This document shows, one piece after another, positions 36,503 through 46,700 of a stretch of 64,000 nucleotides of DNA. Numbering within the stretch: position 1 is the first letter of the stretch; every line of letters starts with the position of its first letter. The translations under genes were made by a program, and so were the position numbers. This stretch comes from Dokdonia sp. 4H-3-7-5 (GTDB taxonomy: Bacteria; Bacteroidota; Bacteroidia; Flavobacteriales; Flavobacteriaceae). The stretch is taken from the NCBI RefSeq assembly GCF_000212355.1, contig NC_015496.1:620001-684000 (forward strand), given 5' to 3'. The notes beneath the pieces were generated by a model. It was not told the DNA's origin and made no database searches. It saw nothing but the letters and a program-made list of their open reading frames with translations.

Positions 36503-36510
36503 CAAATATA
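36503..36510 (-). promoter_or_regulatory. Promoter -7 element of porV
   Basis: TATATTTG on the minus strand fits TAnnTTTG and ends 19 bases before the ATG at 36484. It implies porV (and cdd) can be expressed apart from porU. Confidence 0.55.
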
Positions 36511-36529
36511 GACTTTTCTATGATTATGA

Positions 36530-39500
36530 TTAGAGGATCACGAGCTTCTCTATTTTCTCCACTCGCTTGTTAGTTAACGTAGATTTAACAATTATCTTAT
36601 ATACATATACTCCTTTTCCGATTGCTTGACCAAAATCATCAAGACCATCCCACGTAATTGAACGTGACAAGAACCCTTCTGTCACTACCGTTTGATTTAT
36701 GGTTTTCACCACTTTACCACTGACCGTAAAAATTTGAACCTGCACATCAAGAGGCTCAAAAGGGCGATTATGATTGAACCAAAATTCTGTATAATTTACA
36801 AACGGATTAGGATAATTAAGCACATTTTCGAGTTCTAACTCTTCATCCCCCAGCACCACAAACTGCAGCTCTGCCGTAGATGAATTATTGTATACATCCC
36901 AAGCCTTGAATGACAAGGTATGTGGTCCAGGCTCTAAATTTCTAATCTTACGAGCAGCAGTCCCTTTCATAAAGTCATCTACCTCTGTCTCATAAAAGTC
37001 ATTCATTATTATAGGATTCGTCTCGTCACTATCTATTACTGCCACAATATCATGACCTATCCCACTAGCGGTATTAATCCCGTTTTCATCTTCTAGCTTT
37101 GCAAGTATAATAGGAGAGTCGTTTGTGATACCTCCATTTACAAAGTTTTCATCATTCATAAATAATTTAATCCTAGGGCCTAAATTATCTTCTGGGGCAT
37201 TCTCGTTAAGCCCTCCTATAATGATAGTTTCATCTACACCTGTCTGATCTTCTAATACTCCTAATCGTTCTGAATAAAAATTGAGACGACCATTACCTAG
37301 CGGTATTGCAGTATCTCTAGGCATTCTAAATGTAAATTCAAAATTACCATTTGTCACCGATGCCTGTCCTCTGTAAAGAATAGCACCCAGTGTTGTAAAA
37401 TCCATAATTGCGAGCTCTCCACCTATTACCACACCATCATTACCCAGCGTCTGCCTATCTATACGTTTGTCATACAAAGTAACAGCTAGTGTGCCATTAT
37501 AATCTGTAAGCGTTTGACCTCCTTGTGAGGTTACACGACCATTTATCTTAACAAGGTCAAGCGCCTTTAACACAGGAAGCTCAGCCCCTACTGGCACATC
37601 ATTAATTGCAGATAGCTGTATGTCTGGCTTAGGGAATGCAAGCTTCATCGCTGGATCACCTACAAAGAAAATCACCCTACGTAGCGGATCTGATATTCCA
37701 TTTTTTGAAGCTCTAATATTCTCGGCTACACTTTTTACTTCGTTTGTACCAAAGGAAAACAACTGCTCTACTAGTGAGTTATTGAAATTAACTCCGAGGG
37801 TTACTGTGATTTCTCTCGTAGTCGTCACCAGACCTACTGCTCCACCATCGGCATTCCAAAACAATGCTTCTCCTCCCGTAGGACGTTCAGGATTGTCAAA
37901 CTTTCCAAACTCACAGGTAACAGTTACTACAAGTGGTAAACGCCCGCCATTATCTAGGTTGTTAATTTCGTTTTGTGTCACTATAGCTTCGGCTGCGAGA
38001 AGTTCTTCACCTCCATGACCTAGATACGTCACCACAAGCGAGCCTACCTCAACGGCATTTTCAATGGCTTCGTTTACTTGAGGATATCTATCTCCACCGG
38101 CAGACGATTGCTGCTGGAATGCATCACTATGTATTTTTATAACATTTACAAAAGGCTTCTCTACACTTATTTGATCACCAAGATTATCTAAAGTACCTTG
38201 CAACTGAGCAAATTCAAAAACCTCATCTACATCGTCAGATACCAGCACAAAATTATTACGCCAGCGACCATAAGATTCACGAGCATCGTAATTAATAATT
38301 TTATCAACAACGGTGGAGGCAAGACTAGGCGAATCGGCAATAATTCTCCCTACAGCCACATCTAACTTATCTGACGCAATCATTGTTCCTTCAGATGGAT
38401 CTAGTGAACCGTAGAAATCATCACTCATAAAAGAACGCACTAGACTAAAACTATCAAACGTTTGATAAGTAGGCATGACATTATTATTCCCTGAAATACG
38501 ATTTTTATAGTCAACCGAAGTATCGCCAAAAAGACACACATATTTTAATCTTCCAACCTCTGATGATGCATTATCATAGACATATTTTATAAAGTTTCTA
38601 ATCGCCCCAATATCTGCTTTACCACCTCCAAATTCATTATAAATTTGCTCAAGTGTAACTGTCTTTACATTGAGTCCTCTAAAATTTCTATTATGTTGCG
38701 CTAGTCTTTCCGCTTGAGACAATAATGTATTACCTGTAATCATTAAGTAATCCACATCTTCAAAATCACCACTATTGTTTTGAAAAATAGTCCCTTTCAA
38801 ATTTTGATTAGATAACTGGGTATTTCCGCTTTCGCGAAAAGGTGTCAAATAATCAGATGGGTGAACTGCCACAAATGATTCTTCTGTACCCAGTAAACTT
38901 TTGAATGAGACATTCTGCGCCCCGTCTACTTCCAAAGTTCTTATCGCTGTTTGATCGGTTACATCCCAGATTTGAGTATAGCCTTGCATATTACTTAATG
39001 AATACGCACCTACTCCTGACTGCATACCTGCATCTGGATTACTAAAGGTAAATTGATTCCCAGTACCGCTTAACTGTGAGTCTACATCGAGACTTATAAA
39101 ATCAAGGTATCCCACACTAGATGGATTACCGCTATTATTATAAATGAGTGTCACAACCATTTCACTACCAGATACAGGCACCTCAATATCAAGAGAACCA
39201 CCTCTAGCAAGCACAATATCACTTATCGCAAGAATATTTACAGATCCCACAGAAGCACCATTAACGAGCACATCAAAAGAGGTTACACTTTCTGATGTAG
39301 CTGCCACTTCTACTCTCAAAGTGGCTGTTTGTCCCGGGACTGCATTTTCAAAATTAAAATCAAATGATTGCTCATTCTCAAAACTAAATCGTTCTCCAAA
39401 CCAGCGTCTACCTATTTTTACTAAGCTATTTTCATCTTCCTCATGAAATTGATAGTCCTTATATGTATCATATGTGATAACCGCAGCTCCAGATGGCTCT

Positions 39501-40339
39501 ACATAAGGACTCACACGCAAACCGTTAACACCAGTAACTGTTACATAGTAATACGATCTATCCTCGTATGGATTAATATGAGTATCTAATTCTTCATGAT
39601 ATTTTCTTGTACTCTCGCCATAAAAGAGAATCCTATCATCATTATCAAAAGTCCCATCACCACCTCCTAGTACTTGAATAGGAATTTCTCTAAGGTCAAA
39701 ATTCTCATTATCGCTATTAAGCAATGGCAAAGGAGAACCTCCATAACCATACACTTTTATCTGCTCAGGATTAATTCCGTTTACATCAACCCCTAAACTC
39801 TGTAAAAAACTTCTATCAATAGCATGTATACCAGACTCTTCAACATAAAATTTATAGTAATCTCCTGTAGCCAATAACGAATTACTTATTACAAGAGACG
39901 CTCGTTGTAGTTGTTGCGCTTTCGCGAAAGCGAACATCACATCACCAGAGATCACTCTCATAACCTGACCGTTCTTTATTATAAAAGGTGAGATTTCTAA
40001 TACAGTATAATATGTATTACGCGCTTTTGATGTATAAAACTGATAGCTAACCTCTGAAGACAATTGCTTTTTATCAATGGCATTGAGCCAAGACTGAGGA
40101 ACAGTCTCTAATTTCACATTAACAAATTTTGAAGATTGGGGATCAATTGCACTTCTAGCATCCCACTGCATACTAGACGTATACTCACCTTGATCATTTA
40201 CCACAAGATTCATTACTTCTAGAGCACTACCTCTCTGGGTAATTTTTAAAGCATTTTCCCAGTTTATAACCATTTGCTCTGACTGAGCAGATGTGCAAAT
40301 CCCTATAAATATTAAAAATAGTGAGAGTAACGTTTTCAT
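36530..40339 (-). CDS. porU: Type IX secretion system sortase PorU
   Basis: A 1269-residue C25 (gingipain-family) cysteine peptidase that removes C-terminal signals from T9SS cargo at the cell surface and attaches them. The signal peptide ends CTSAQSEQ. The catalytic part has VTYLGHGGEE (His) and VTVTCEFGKFDNPERP (Cys), about residues 770-830. The last 80 residues form a T9SS type A-like domain (VLNYPNPFVN ... GKGVYVYKI). Two palindrome copies lie here, one perfect (39917-39932, AFAKAQ) and one degenerate (38828-38840, FRESG). The porU-porV order, with gldJ divergent, is conserved in Flavobacteriaceae. Confidence 0.95.
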   Translation of the reverse strand: MKTLLSLFLIFIGICTSAQSEQMVINWENALKITQRGSALEVMNLVVNDQGEYTSSMQWDARSAIDPQSSKFVNVKLETVPQSWLNAIDKKQLSSEVSYQFYTSKARNTYYTVLEISPFIIKNGQVMRVISGDVMFAFAKAQQLQRASLVISNSLLATGDYYKFYVEESGIHAIDRSFLQSLGVDVNGINPEQIKVYGYGGSPLPLLNSDNENFDLREIPIQVLGGGDGTFDNDDRILFYGESTRKYHEELDTHINPYEDRSYYYVTVTGVNGLRVSPYVEPSGAAVITYDTYKDYQFHEEDENSLVKIGRRWFGERFSFENEQSFDFNFENAVPGQTATLRVEVAATSESVTSFDVLVNGASVGSVNILAISDIVLARGGSLDIEVPVSGSEMVVTLIYNNSGNPSSVGYLDFISLDVDSQLSGTGNQFTFSNPDAGMQSGVGAYSLSNMQGYTQIWDVTDQTAIRTLEVDGAQNVSFKSLLGTEESFVAVHPSDYLTPFRESGNTQLSNQNLKGTIFQNNSGDFEDVDYLMITGNTLLSQAERLAQHNRNFRGLNVKTVTLEQIYNEFGGGKADIGAIRNFIKYVYDNASSEVGRLKYVCLFGDTSVDYKNRISGNNNVMPTYQTFDSFSLVRSFMSDDFYGSLDPSEGTMIASDKLDVAVGRIIADSPSLASTVVDKIINYDARESYGRWRNNFVLVSDDVDEVFEFAQLQGTLDNLGDQISVEKPFVNVIKIHSDAFQQQSSAGGDRYPQVNEAIENAVEVGSLVVTYLGHGGEELLAAEAIVTQNEINNLDNGGRLPLVVTVTCEFGKFDNPERPTGGEALFWNADGGAVGLVTTTREITVTLGVNFNNSLVEQLFSFGTNEVKSVAENIRASKNGISDPLRRVIFFVGDPAMKLAFPKPDIQLSAINDVPVGAELPVLKALDLVKINGRVTSQGGQTLTDYNGTLAVTLYDKRIDRQTLGNDGVVIGGELAIMDFTTLGAILYRGQASVTNGNFEFTFRMPRDTAIPLGNGRLNFYSERLGVLEDQTGVDETIIIGGLNENAPEDNLGPRIKLFMNDENFVNGGITNDSPIILAKLEDENGINTASGIGHDIVAVIDSDETNPIIMNDFYETEVDDFMKGTAARKIRNLEPGPHTLSFKAWDVYNNSSTAELQFVVLGDEELELENVLNYPNPFVNYTEFWFNHNRPFEPLDVQVQIFTVSGKVVKTINQTVVTEGFLSRSITWDGLDDFGQAIGKGVYVYKIIVKSTLTNKRVEKIEKLVIL
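38828..38840. repeat. Degenerate palindrome copy in porU
   Basis: CGCTTTCGCGAAA then AGG; right arm broken. Read as FRES. Confidence 0.75.
39917..39932. repeat. Palindrome copy 15 (perfect 16-mer)
   Basis: In porU, AFAKA frame. Confidence 0.98.
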
Positions 40340-40492
40340 TAGTAGGATAACGAAAGCCTGTACGGCTTATTATTAACTTATAATTGTACTGTAGTTTTTT
40401 TACTTAAGACAATAATAAAGAATAAATAGCGCCGTTACTAATGAGTTAACCATAACAAACGAATTTTTTTTGGGCTCGACATCGTAAAATGC

Positions 40493-40522
40493 TTGCACTT
40501 TAACGAGTTATTACTATCTTGC
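40493..40522 (+). promoter_or_regulatory. Promoter of gldJ
   Basis: TTG at 40493-40495, a 19-base spacer, and TATCTTGC at 40515-40522 fit the Bacteroidota -33/-7 pattern TTG-N19-TAnnTTTG with one mismatch. It lies 30 bases before the gldJ start. Confidence 0.6.
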
Positions 40523-40551
40523 AATCCCAAATATATTGAACATTATTACCT

Positions 40552-42288
40552 ATGAAACTACACTTTGCATTAAAAATGCTGGCACTTGCCGTGATTTCGA
40601 TTACAGTCGCAAGTTGTAGCAAATCAAACGATTACAAAGACAGTTCTAGAGGAACAGGCTGGAAAGTCGACGGTAAAAACGGAGGTTTTAAGCTTAAAAC
40701 AGACTACGAAGAACAGGCTACTGGACCTGGTCTTGTGTTTGTAGAAGGAGGTACTTTTACTATGGGTAAGGTACAAGATGACGTAATGCATGACTGGAAT
40801 AACTCCCCAAACCAGCAACACGTTCAATCTTTTTATATAGATGAAACTGAGGTTACTAACGGAATGTATCTAGAATACCTAGATTACTTAAAGAAAGTAT
40901 TTCCTCCAGAAGAAGAAATTTACCGCAACATTTACAAAGGTGCACTACCTGACACACTTGTATGGAGAAACCGCCTTGGTTTTAATGAAACTATGACAGA
41001 AAACTACCTTCGTCACCCAGCATATGCAAACTACCCTGTGGTAGGTGTAAGCTGGATACAAGCTGTAGAATATGCAAACTGGAGATCAAACAGAGTAAAT
41101 GAACTTATTCTAGAAGAACAAGGTTATACTGCAAGAGGCGCTCGTTTTGATGTGGATGCAAGCTCAACTTTTGACACAGAAACTTATTTAAATGCGCCAA
41201 CACTCGCTTACGGAGGAAACGATGAGATGTCCCGAGGAGGTAAGGCTAGTGAACGTAGAATGAAGCAAAATACTCCAAAACCTAAAAAAGATGCAGATGG
41301 TAATGCTCCCGATCCAGTAGCAGATAGCGATGGCGCTTTAAACCCTAATGCGAAGGACATTTTTGTACAACGCACTGATGGAATACTTCTTCCTAAGTAC
41401 AGACTACCTACAGAAGCAGAGTGGGAATATGCAGCTCTTGGTCTTACAGAATTAAGAAGCTACAATGTATACCGTGGTCGTAAGAAATATCCTTGGGATG
41501 GGTCTTACACAAGATCTTCAGATCGCCGCACACGTGGAGATCATTTAGCAAACTTTAAACAAGCAGATGGAGATTATGGTGGTATCGCTGGATGGTCTGA
41601 TGATAATGCAGATATTACTGCAGAAGTAAAAAGCTATGAGCCTAACGATTTTGGCGTTTACGACATGGCTGGAAACGTTTCTGAGTGGGTTGCTGATGTT
41701 TATCGTCCTATTGTGGATGATGAGTTTAACGACTTTAACTACTACAGAGGTAACGTATATACAAAGAACGCTATCGGAGAAGATGGTAAAGTAAAAATCG
41801 TTACTGTAGATTCTATCGTTTATGACACACTTGCAAATGGAAGTATCATTGCTAGAGATTTACCTGGGGAAATACTACAAGTACCTGTAGATGAAGATGA
41901 GACTTATTTAAGAACACAATTCTCTACAAGTGACAACCGTAACTTTAGAGATGGTGACAGAAGATCTACAAGATATTTTGAATCTTTTAATGAAGATGTA
42001 GATAATCCAGACTCAGGAAAAAACATGTATAATGCTCCACAGCATAAAGTCGAGAGAGATGAAGACGGAAATATGGATCGCCGTTATGACGAGTCTAACA
42101 ATAGAACATCACTTGTAAATGACGAAGTACGCGTTTACAAAGGAGGTTCATGGAGAGACAGAGCATACTGGCTAGATCCAGCACAAAGAAGATTTCTTCC
42201 ACAAGGAATGGCAACAGACGATATTGGTTTCCGTTGTGCTATGTCACGTGTAGGATCAAAAGCTAAAACAGGAAAAAGAGCTAGATAA
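40552..42288 (+). CDS. gldJ: Gliding motility lipoprotein GldJ
   Basis: A 578-residue lipoprotein essential for gliding and T9SS function. The leader ends SITVASCSKS (lipobox ASC). The body is a formylglycine-generating-enzyme-like fold: FVEGGTFTMG, DETEVTNGMYLEYL, YPVVGVSWIQAVEYANW, RLPTEAEWEYAAL, NDFGVYDMAGNVSEW and RVYKGGSWRDRAYW. A long insert (about residues 205-290) is acidic/basic and typical of GldJ. It is divergent from porU across 212 bases and followed by a strong terminator. Confidence 0.95.
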   Translation: MKLHFALKMLALAVISITVASCSKSNDYKDSSRGTGWKVDGKNGGFKLKTDYEEQATGPGLVFVEGGTFTMGKVQDDVMHDWNNSPNQQHVQSFYIDETEVTNGMYLEYLDYLKKVFPPEEEIYRNIYKGALPDTLVWRNRLGFNETMTENYLRHPAYANYPVVGVSWIQAVEYANWRSNRVNELILEEQGYTARGARFDVDASSTFDTETYLNAPTLAYGGNDEMSRGGKASERRMKQNTPKPKKDADGNAPDPVADSDGALNPNAKDIFVQRTDGILLPKYRLPTEAEWEYAALGLTELRSYNVYRGRKKYPWDGSYTRSSDRRTRGDHLANFKQADGDYGGIAGWSDDNADITAEVKSYEPNDFGVYDMAGNVSEWVADVYRPIVDDEFNDFNYYRGNVYTKNAIGEDGKVKIVTVDSIVYDTLANGSIIARDLPGEILQVPVDEDETYLRTQFSTSDNRNFRDGDRRSTRYFESFNEDVDNPDSGKNMYNAPQHKVERDEDGNMDRRYDESNNRTSLVNDEVRVYKGGSWRDRAYWLDPAQRRFLPQGMATDDIGFRCAMSRVGSKAKTGKRAR

Positions 42289-42311
42289 GACTCTCTTTTT
42301 ACAGTATATTT

Positions 42312-42337
42312 AAAAGCCCTCTTCCGAGGGCTTTTTT
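42312..42337 (+). terminator. Terminator of gldJ
   Basis: A 10-bp stem, AAAAGCCCTC with GAGGGCTTTT around loop TTCC, followed by six Ts. A textbook intrinsic terminator 24 bases after the stop. Confidence 0.9.
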
Positions 42338-42359
42338 CATATTAAAAATTCACTTCATT

Positions 42360-43634
42360 ATGACCATTGCAGAGCTACACTTCCATTTTTTAAACAGTAA
42401 CGGAGTTTGTACTGACACAAGATCTCTACAAAAAAATCAGATTTACATTTCCCTTAAAGGAGATAACTTTAATGGTAATAAGTTTGCAAAACAAGCTCTT
42501 AAAGATGGCGCTAGGCTCGCAGTGATTGATGAAAAAGAATATGAAGATGATTATACTGTGCTGGTAGATGACGTTCTTAAAACATTGCAACAACTAGCAA
42601 ACTACCACCGCAATTATCTTAACCTACCTATAATAGGTCTTACTGGAAGCAATGGAAAAACCACTACAAAAGAGCTTATAAACGCAGTGCTTTCCGAGAA
42701 GTACGTAACCGTAGCTACTAAAGGAAATCTTAACAATCACATAGGAGTACCACTCACACTCTTATCTATGGACAGCACTACAGAGATAGGCATTGTAGAA
42801 ATGGGTGCAAACCATCAAGGAGAAATCGCAATGTTATGTGAGATTGCCCAACCTAACTTTGGATATATTACAAACTTTGGAAAAGCACACCTAGAAGGTT
42901 TTGGAGGATTTGAAGGTGTTATAAAAGGCAAAAGTGAACTTTATAATTATCTTAGAGATAATGAAGAAATGGCTTTTATAAACGACACAGACAAGCTACA
43001 AGTGGAAAAAGCTACTGGCATTACTTTACAAACATTTGGCTCTACAGAAAGTAAATACCCTATCAGCTTAGTAGATGGATCTGAGAGTCTTAAACTATCT
43101 TTTAAAAACACCACTATTAATAGCCAACTAATAGGGATCTATAATTATTCAAATATTGCTGTAGCTATTGCGATGGGCACTTATTTTGATGTGTCTATTG
43201 ACCAAATTAAATCTGGAATTGAAGAATACATACCTGCAAATAATCGCTCTCAAATCATAAAGAAAGATTCTTATCGCATAATTCTAGATGCATATAATGC
43301 AAACCCTACGAGCATGGCGGCAGCTCTAGAAAACTTAAAGGCTACAAACACTACGACTATTGCGTTCATAGGTAATATGTTTGAAGTAGGTGTCACCTCA
43401 AAAGCAGAACATCAAGCGATGTTAGATTTAGCGCATCACCTTAGTATTGACCAAGTGTATGCAATAGGTCCAGATTTCTGTACTTCGGTACCTCAAGTGA
43501 ACCAAGAGGTTTATGAAGATTATAATGCTTTCGCGAAAGCGTATTCAAGCAAAATTCCAAACGGCGCAACCGTACTTATAAAGGGTTCTAGAGGAATGAA
43601 AATGGAGCGAATATTAAATCTCTTAGAAAATTAA
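42360..43634 (+). CDS. murF: UDP-N-acetylmuramoyl-tripeptide--D-alanyl-D-alanine ligase
   Basis: A 424-residue Mur ligase adding D-Ala-D-Ala to the UDP-MurNAc-tripeptide in cell-wall synthesis. The P-loop GLTGSNGKTTTKEL is at about residue 96, with EMGANHQGEI and NNHIGVPLTLL after it and the C-terminal domain signature DAYNANPTSM at about residue 310. Length is typical. A palindrome copy (43528-43541, outer pair mismatched) encodes AFAKAYS in the last domain. It follows gldJ after its terminator, so it needs its own promoter, which I could not locate. Confidence 0.95.
   Translation: MTIAELHFHFLNSNGVCTDTRSLQKNQIYISLKGDNFNGNKFAKQALKDGARLAVIDEKEYEDDYTVLVDDVLKTLQQLANYHRNYLNLPIIGLTGSNGKTTTKELINAVLSEKYVTVATKGNLNNHIGVPLTLLSMDSTTEIGIVEMGANHQGEIAMLCEIAQPNFGYITNFGKAHLEGFGGFEGVIKGKSELYNYLRDNEEMAFINDTDKLQVEKATGITLQTFGSTESKYPISLVDGSESLKLSFKNTTINSQLIGIYNYSNIAVAIAMGTYFDVSIDQIKSGIEEYIPANNRSQIIKKDSYRIILDAYNANPTSMAAALENLKATNTTTIAFIGNMFEVGVTSKAEHQAMLDLAHHLSIDQVYAIGPDFCTSVPQVNQEVYEDYNAFAKAYSSKIPNGATVLIKGSRGMKMERILNLLEN
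43527..43541. repeat. Palindrome copy 16 (inner 14-mer)
   Basis: GCTTTCGCGAAAGC flanked by T and G. In murF, AFAKA frame. Confidence 0.95.
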
Positions 43635-43744
43635 CCCCAAAGATTCTCAATAGAGATAACTTTTGATTTTCTAAATATTAACTCTAGATCAATTAAAGAT
43701 GTAATTCTTAACTTTAGGCGACTTCATTAATGAAGTTTCTCTCT

Positions 43745-46700
43745 ATGGAAAAGAAATATATTATTGCATTTGATCAAGGCACAACGAGTACTAGAGCTAT
43801 CATATTTGACCATCAAGGCACCATAAAAAACATTGCCCAAAAGGAACTTAAACAACATTACCCGAAACACGGGTGGGTAGAACACGATCCTATAGAGATT
43901 TTTGAAGCACAGCAAGCTACCTTCAAAGAGATTATCGAAACGTCTGACATATCTATCGATGAGATTGCTGCGATAGGTATTACTAACCAGAGAGAGACTA
44001 CCGTAGTCTGGGATAAACATACTGGAAAACCTGTCTACAATGCTATTGTATGGCTGGATAAGCGCACTAAAGAGATTTGTGAACAATTAAAATCTCAAGA
44101 TCTAGAAGAGTATGTGAATAAGAATACGGGACTCATTATAGACTCCTACTTCTCAGGAACTAAGGTCAAGTGGATCTTAGATAATGTAGATGACGCTTTC
44201 GCGAAAGCGCAACAAGGCGATTTACTTTTTGGAACTATAGACACTTGGCTTATTTGGAAATTCACCAATGGTGCTGTACACGCAACAGACCACTCTAATG
44301 CCAGCCGAACATTACTTTATAACATTATAGACTTAAAATGGGATGAAAAGATGCTAGAGGCATTAAACATTCCAGAGTCAATGCTACCTAAGGTTCAACA
44401 TAGCGCCTCAGATTTTGGAAACATCATACTAGACGGCCAAAGCATTCCTATTTGTGGAGTTGCTGGAGATCAACAGGCTTCGCTTTTTGGACAAGGAGGT
44501 TACAAATCTGGAATAGCTAAAAACACCTACGGTACCGGTTGCTTCCTACTTATGAATACTGGAAAAAAACCTGTTACCTCAAAAAATGGACTGCTTACTA
44601 CCCTATGTGCTAGCTTACCAGATGGTAAAGTTAAATATGCACTAGAAGGCTCCATATTTGCAGGAGGCGCATCTGTACAGTGGCTACGGGATAAACTTGA
44701 CCTCATAGATCATGCAAGAGACACAGAAGATATCTGTATGAATACAGCAGCTACAGATGATTTATACGTAGTTCCTGCTTTTGCAGGACTAGGAGCTCCT
44801 TACTGGGACATGGATGCAAAAGGAGCAATTTATGGATTAACACTAGACTCAGGCAAAGAAGATATTATCAAAGCTACGGTAGATGCGATTGCCTATCAAA
44901 CACGAGATGTTCTAGATGCAATGATTGAAGATTCTGGCAAACAAATGGAAGCGCTACGAGTAGATGGCGGGGCCACTGCAAATAATTACCTTATGCAATT
45001 TCAATCAGACATTCTTAACATAGCTGTAGATCGTCCAAAGATGCTAGAAGTTACTGCACTAGGAGCTGCATTTTTAGCTGGAATTCAAGCAGGCATTTGG
45101 AACAAAAAAGATATTTCTAAAATACGTCAAGTAGATTCCATTTTTGAACCAACGATCACTGAATATGAGCGTAACAAGAAATATACCGGCTGGAAAAATG
45201 CCGTAGCACGCACAAAGAGCACTACAAACCAGATGCTCACAACCCAAGAAGATATCCCAATGCGTTTCTCTGTACTTGACAGACAGCGCCAAATAGCTCG
45301 TGCACAAAAAGAAAAATTTGATCTTATTGTTATAGGTGGTGGTGTTACTGGAGCTGGAATTGTACTTGACGCTTCATCTCGTGGTATGAATGTATGTCTT
45401 ATAGAAAAGAATGATTTTGCTTCTGGAACAAGTAATAAATCTACAAAGCTTATTCATGGTGGACTGCGTTACCTTAAGCAAATGGAGATAGGCTTAGTAC
45501 AAGAGTCGGGAAGTGAACGAGCAATATTGCATACCCTTGCTCCTCACCTTGTTGTTCCAGAAAAAATGCTACTTCCACTTATAGAAGGTGGCACCTATGG
45601 AAAAATGATGACGGCAATAGGCTTAAAAGTTTATGACTTTCTTGCAAATGTAGAGGGTGATGATAAACGTAAAATGTTAAGCGCAGAAGAAACTGCTACC
45701 AGAGAACCTTTACTTAATAAAAACCAATTAATAGGTGGTGGTTATTATGCAGAGTATCGCACAGATGATGCACGACTTACCGTAGAGTTATTAAAAAAAG
45801 CAGCCAGTTTTGGCGCTACTATTATTAACTACTGCGAGATGAAAACCTTTAAATATGATGAGCAAGGAAAAATAAAAAGCTTACAATGTTTTGACCACAA
45901 TACACAAAGAAATTTTAAACTTAAATCACAGCACTATGTATCTGCTGCAGGACCTTGGGTTGATCTTTTAAGAAAGAAAGACCACTCCATGAATAACAAG
46001 TATTTGCACCTTACAAAAGGGGTGCACATTGTATTCTCTAGAGAGCGTTTTCCATTAACCCAATCTATCTATTTTGATGTGCCGGATGGTCGTATGATTT
46101 TTGCCATCCCTCGCGGTAGATCAACATACGTAGGAACGACGGATACGAACTATAGCGGAAACCTCAACCGCGTTGTGGCTACTCAGGATGATGCAACCTA
46201 CTTACTTGATGCGACTAATAATATGTTTCCTAGTGCTAACCTCACCATAGATGACATAGAGTCTAACTGGGCTGGACTAAGACCACTTATACATGAAGAT
46301 GGAAAAGACCCTTCTGAATTGAGTCGTAAAGATGAGATTTTTGTGTCTGACACAGGGTTGATCTCTATTGCTGGCGGCAAACTTACTGGATATCGTAAAA
46401 TGGCACAGCGAGTTATAGATCGCGTTCTTAAAGATGTGCCGGAGAAGAAGAAAGCACACCTCGTAAAATCATACACAGAAAAAATACCGCTTACCTCTGA
46501 GCCTTTAAAAAACACGGTAGAAGTAGATATCTACCAACAAGAGATTAAAAAGCGTCTTGAACATGTAGGTATTGTAAATGAATATCAAAGTTGGTACCTA
46601 GCAACTACGTATGGGAAGCAAAGCAATACCATCATTGATAAGATGAGTTATTTCTTAAATGAAAATCCAGAGGAGCGCTTAATACGTGCAGAAGTTTGGT

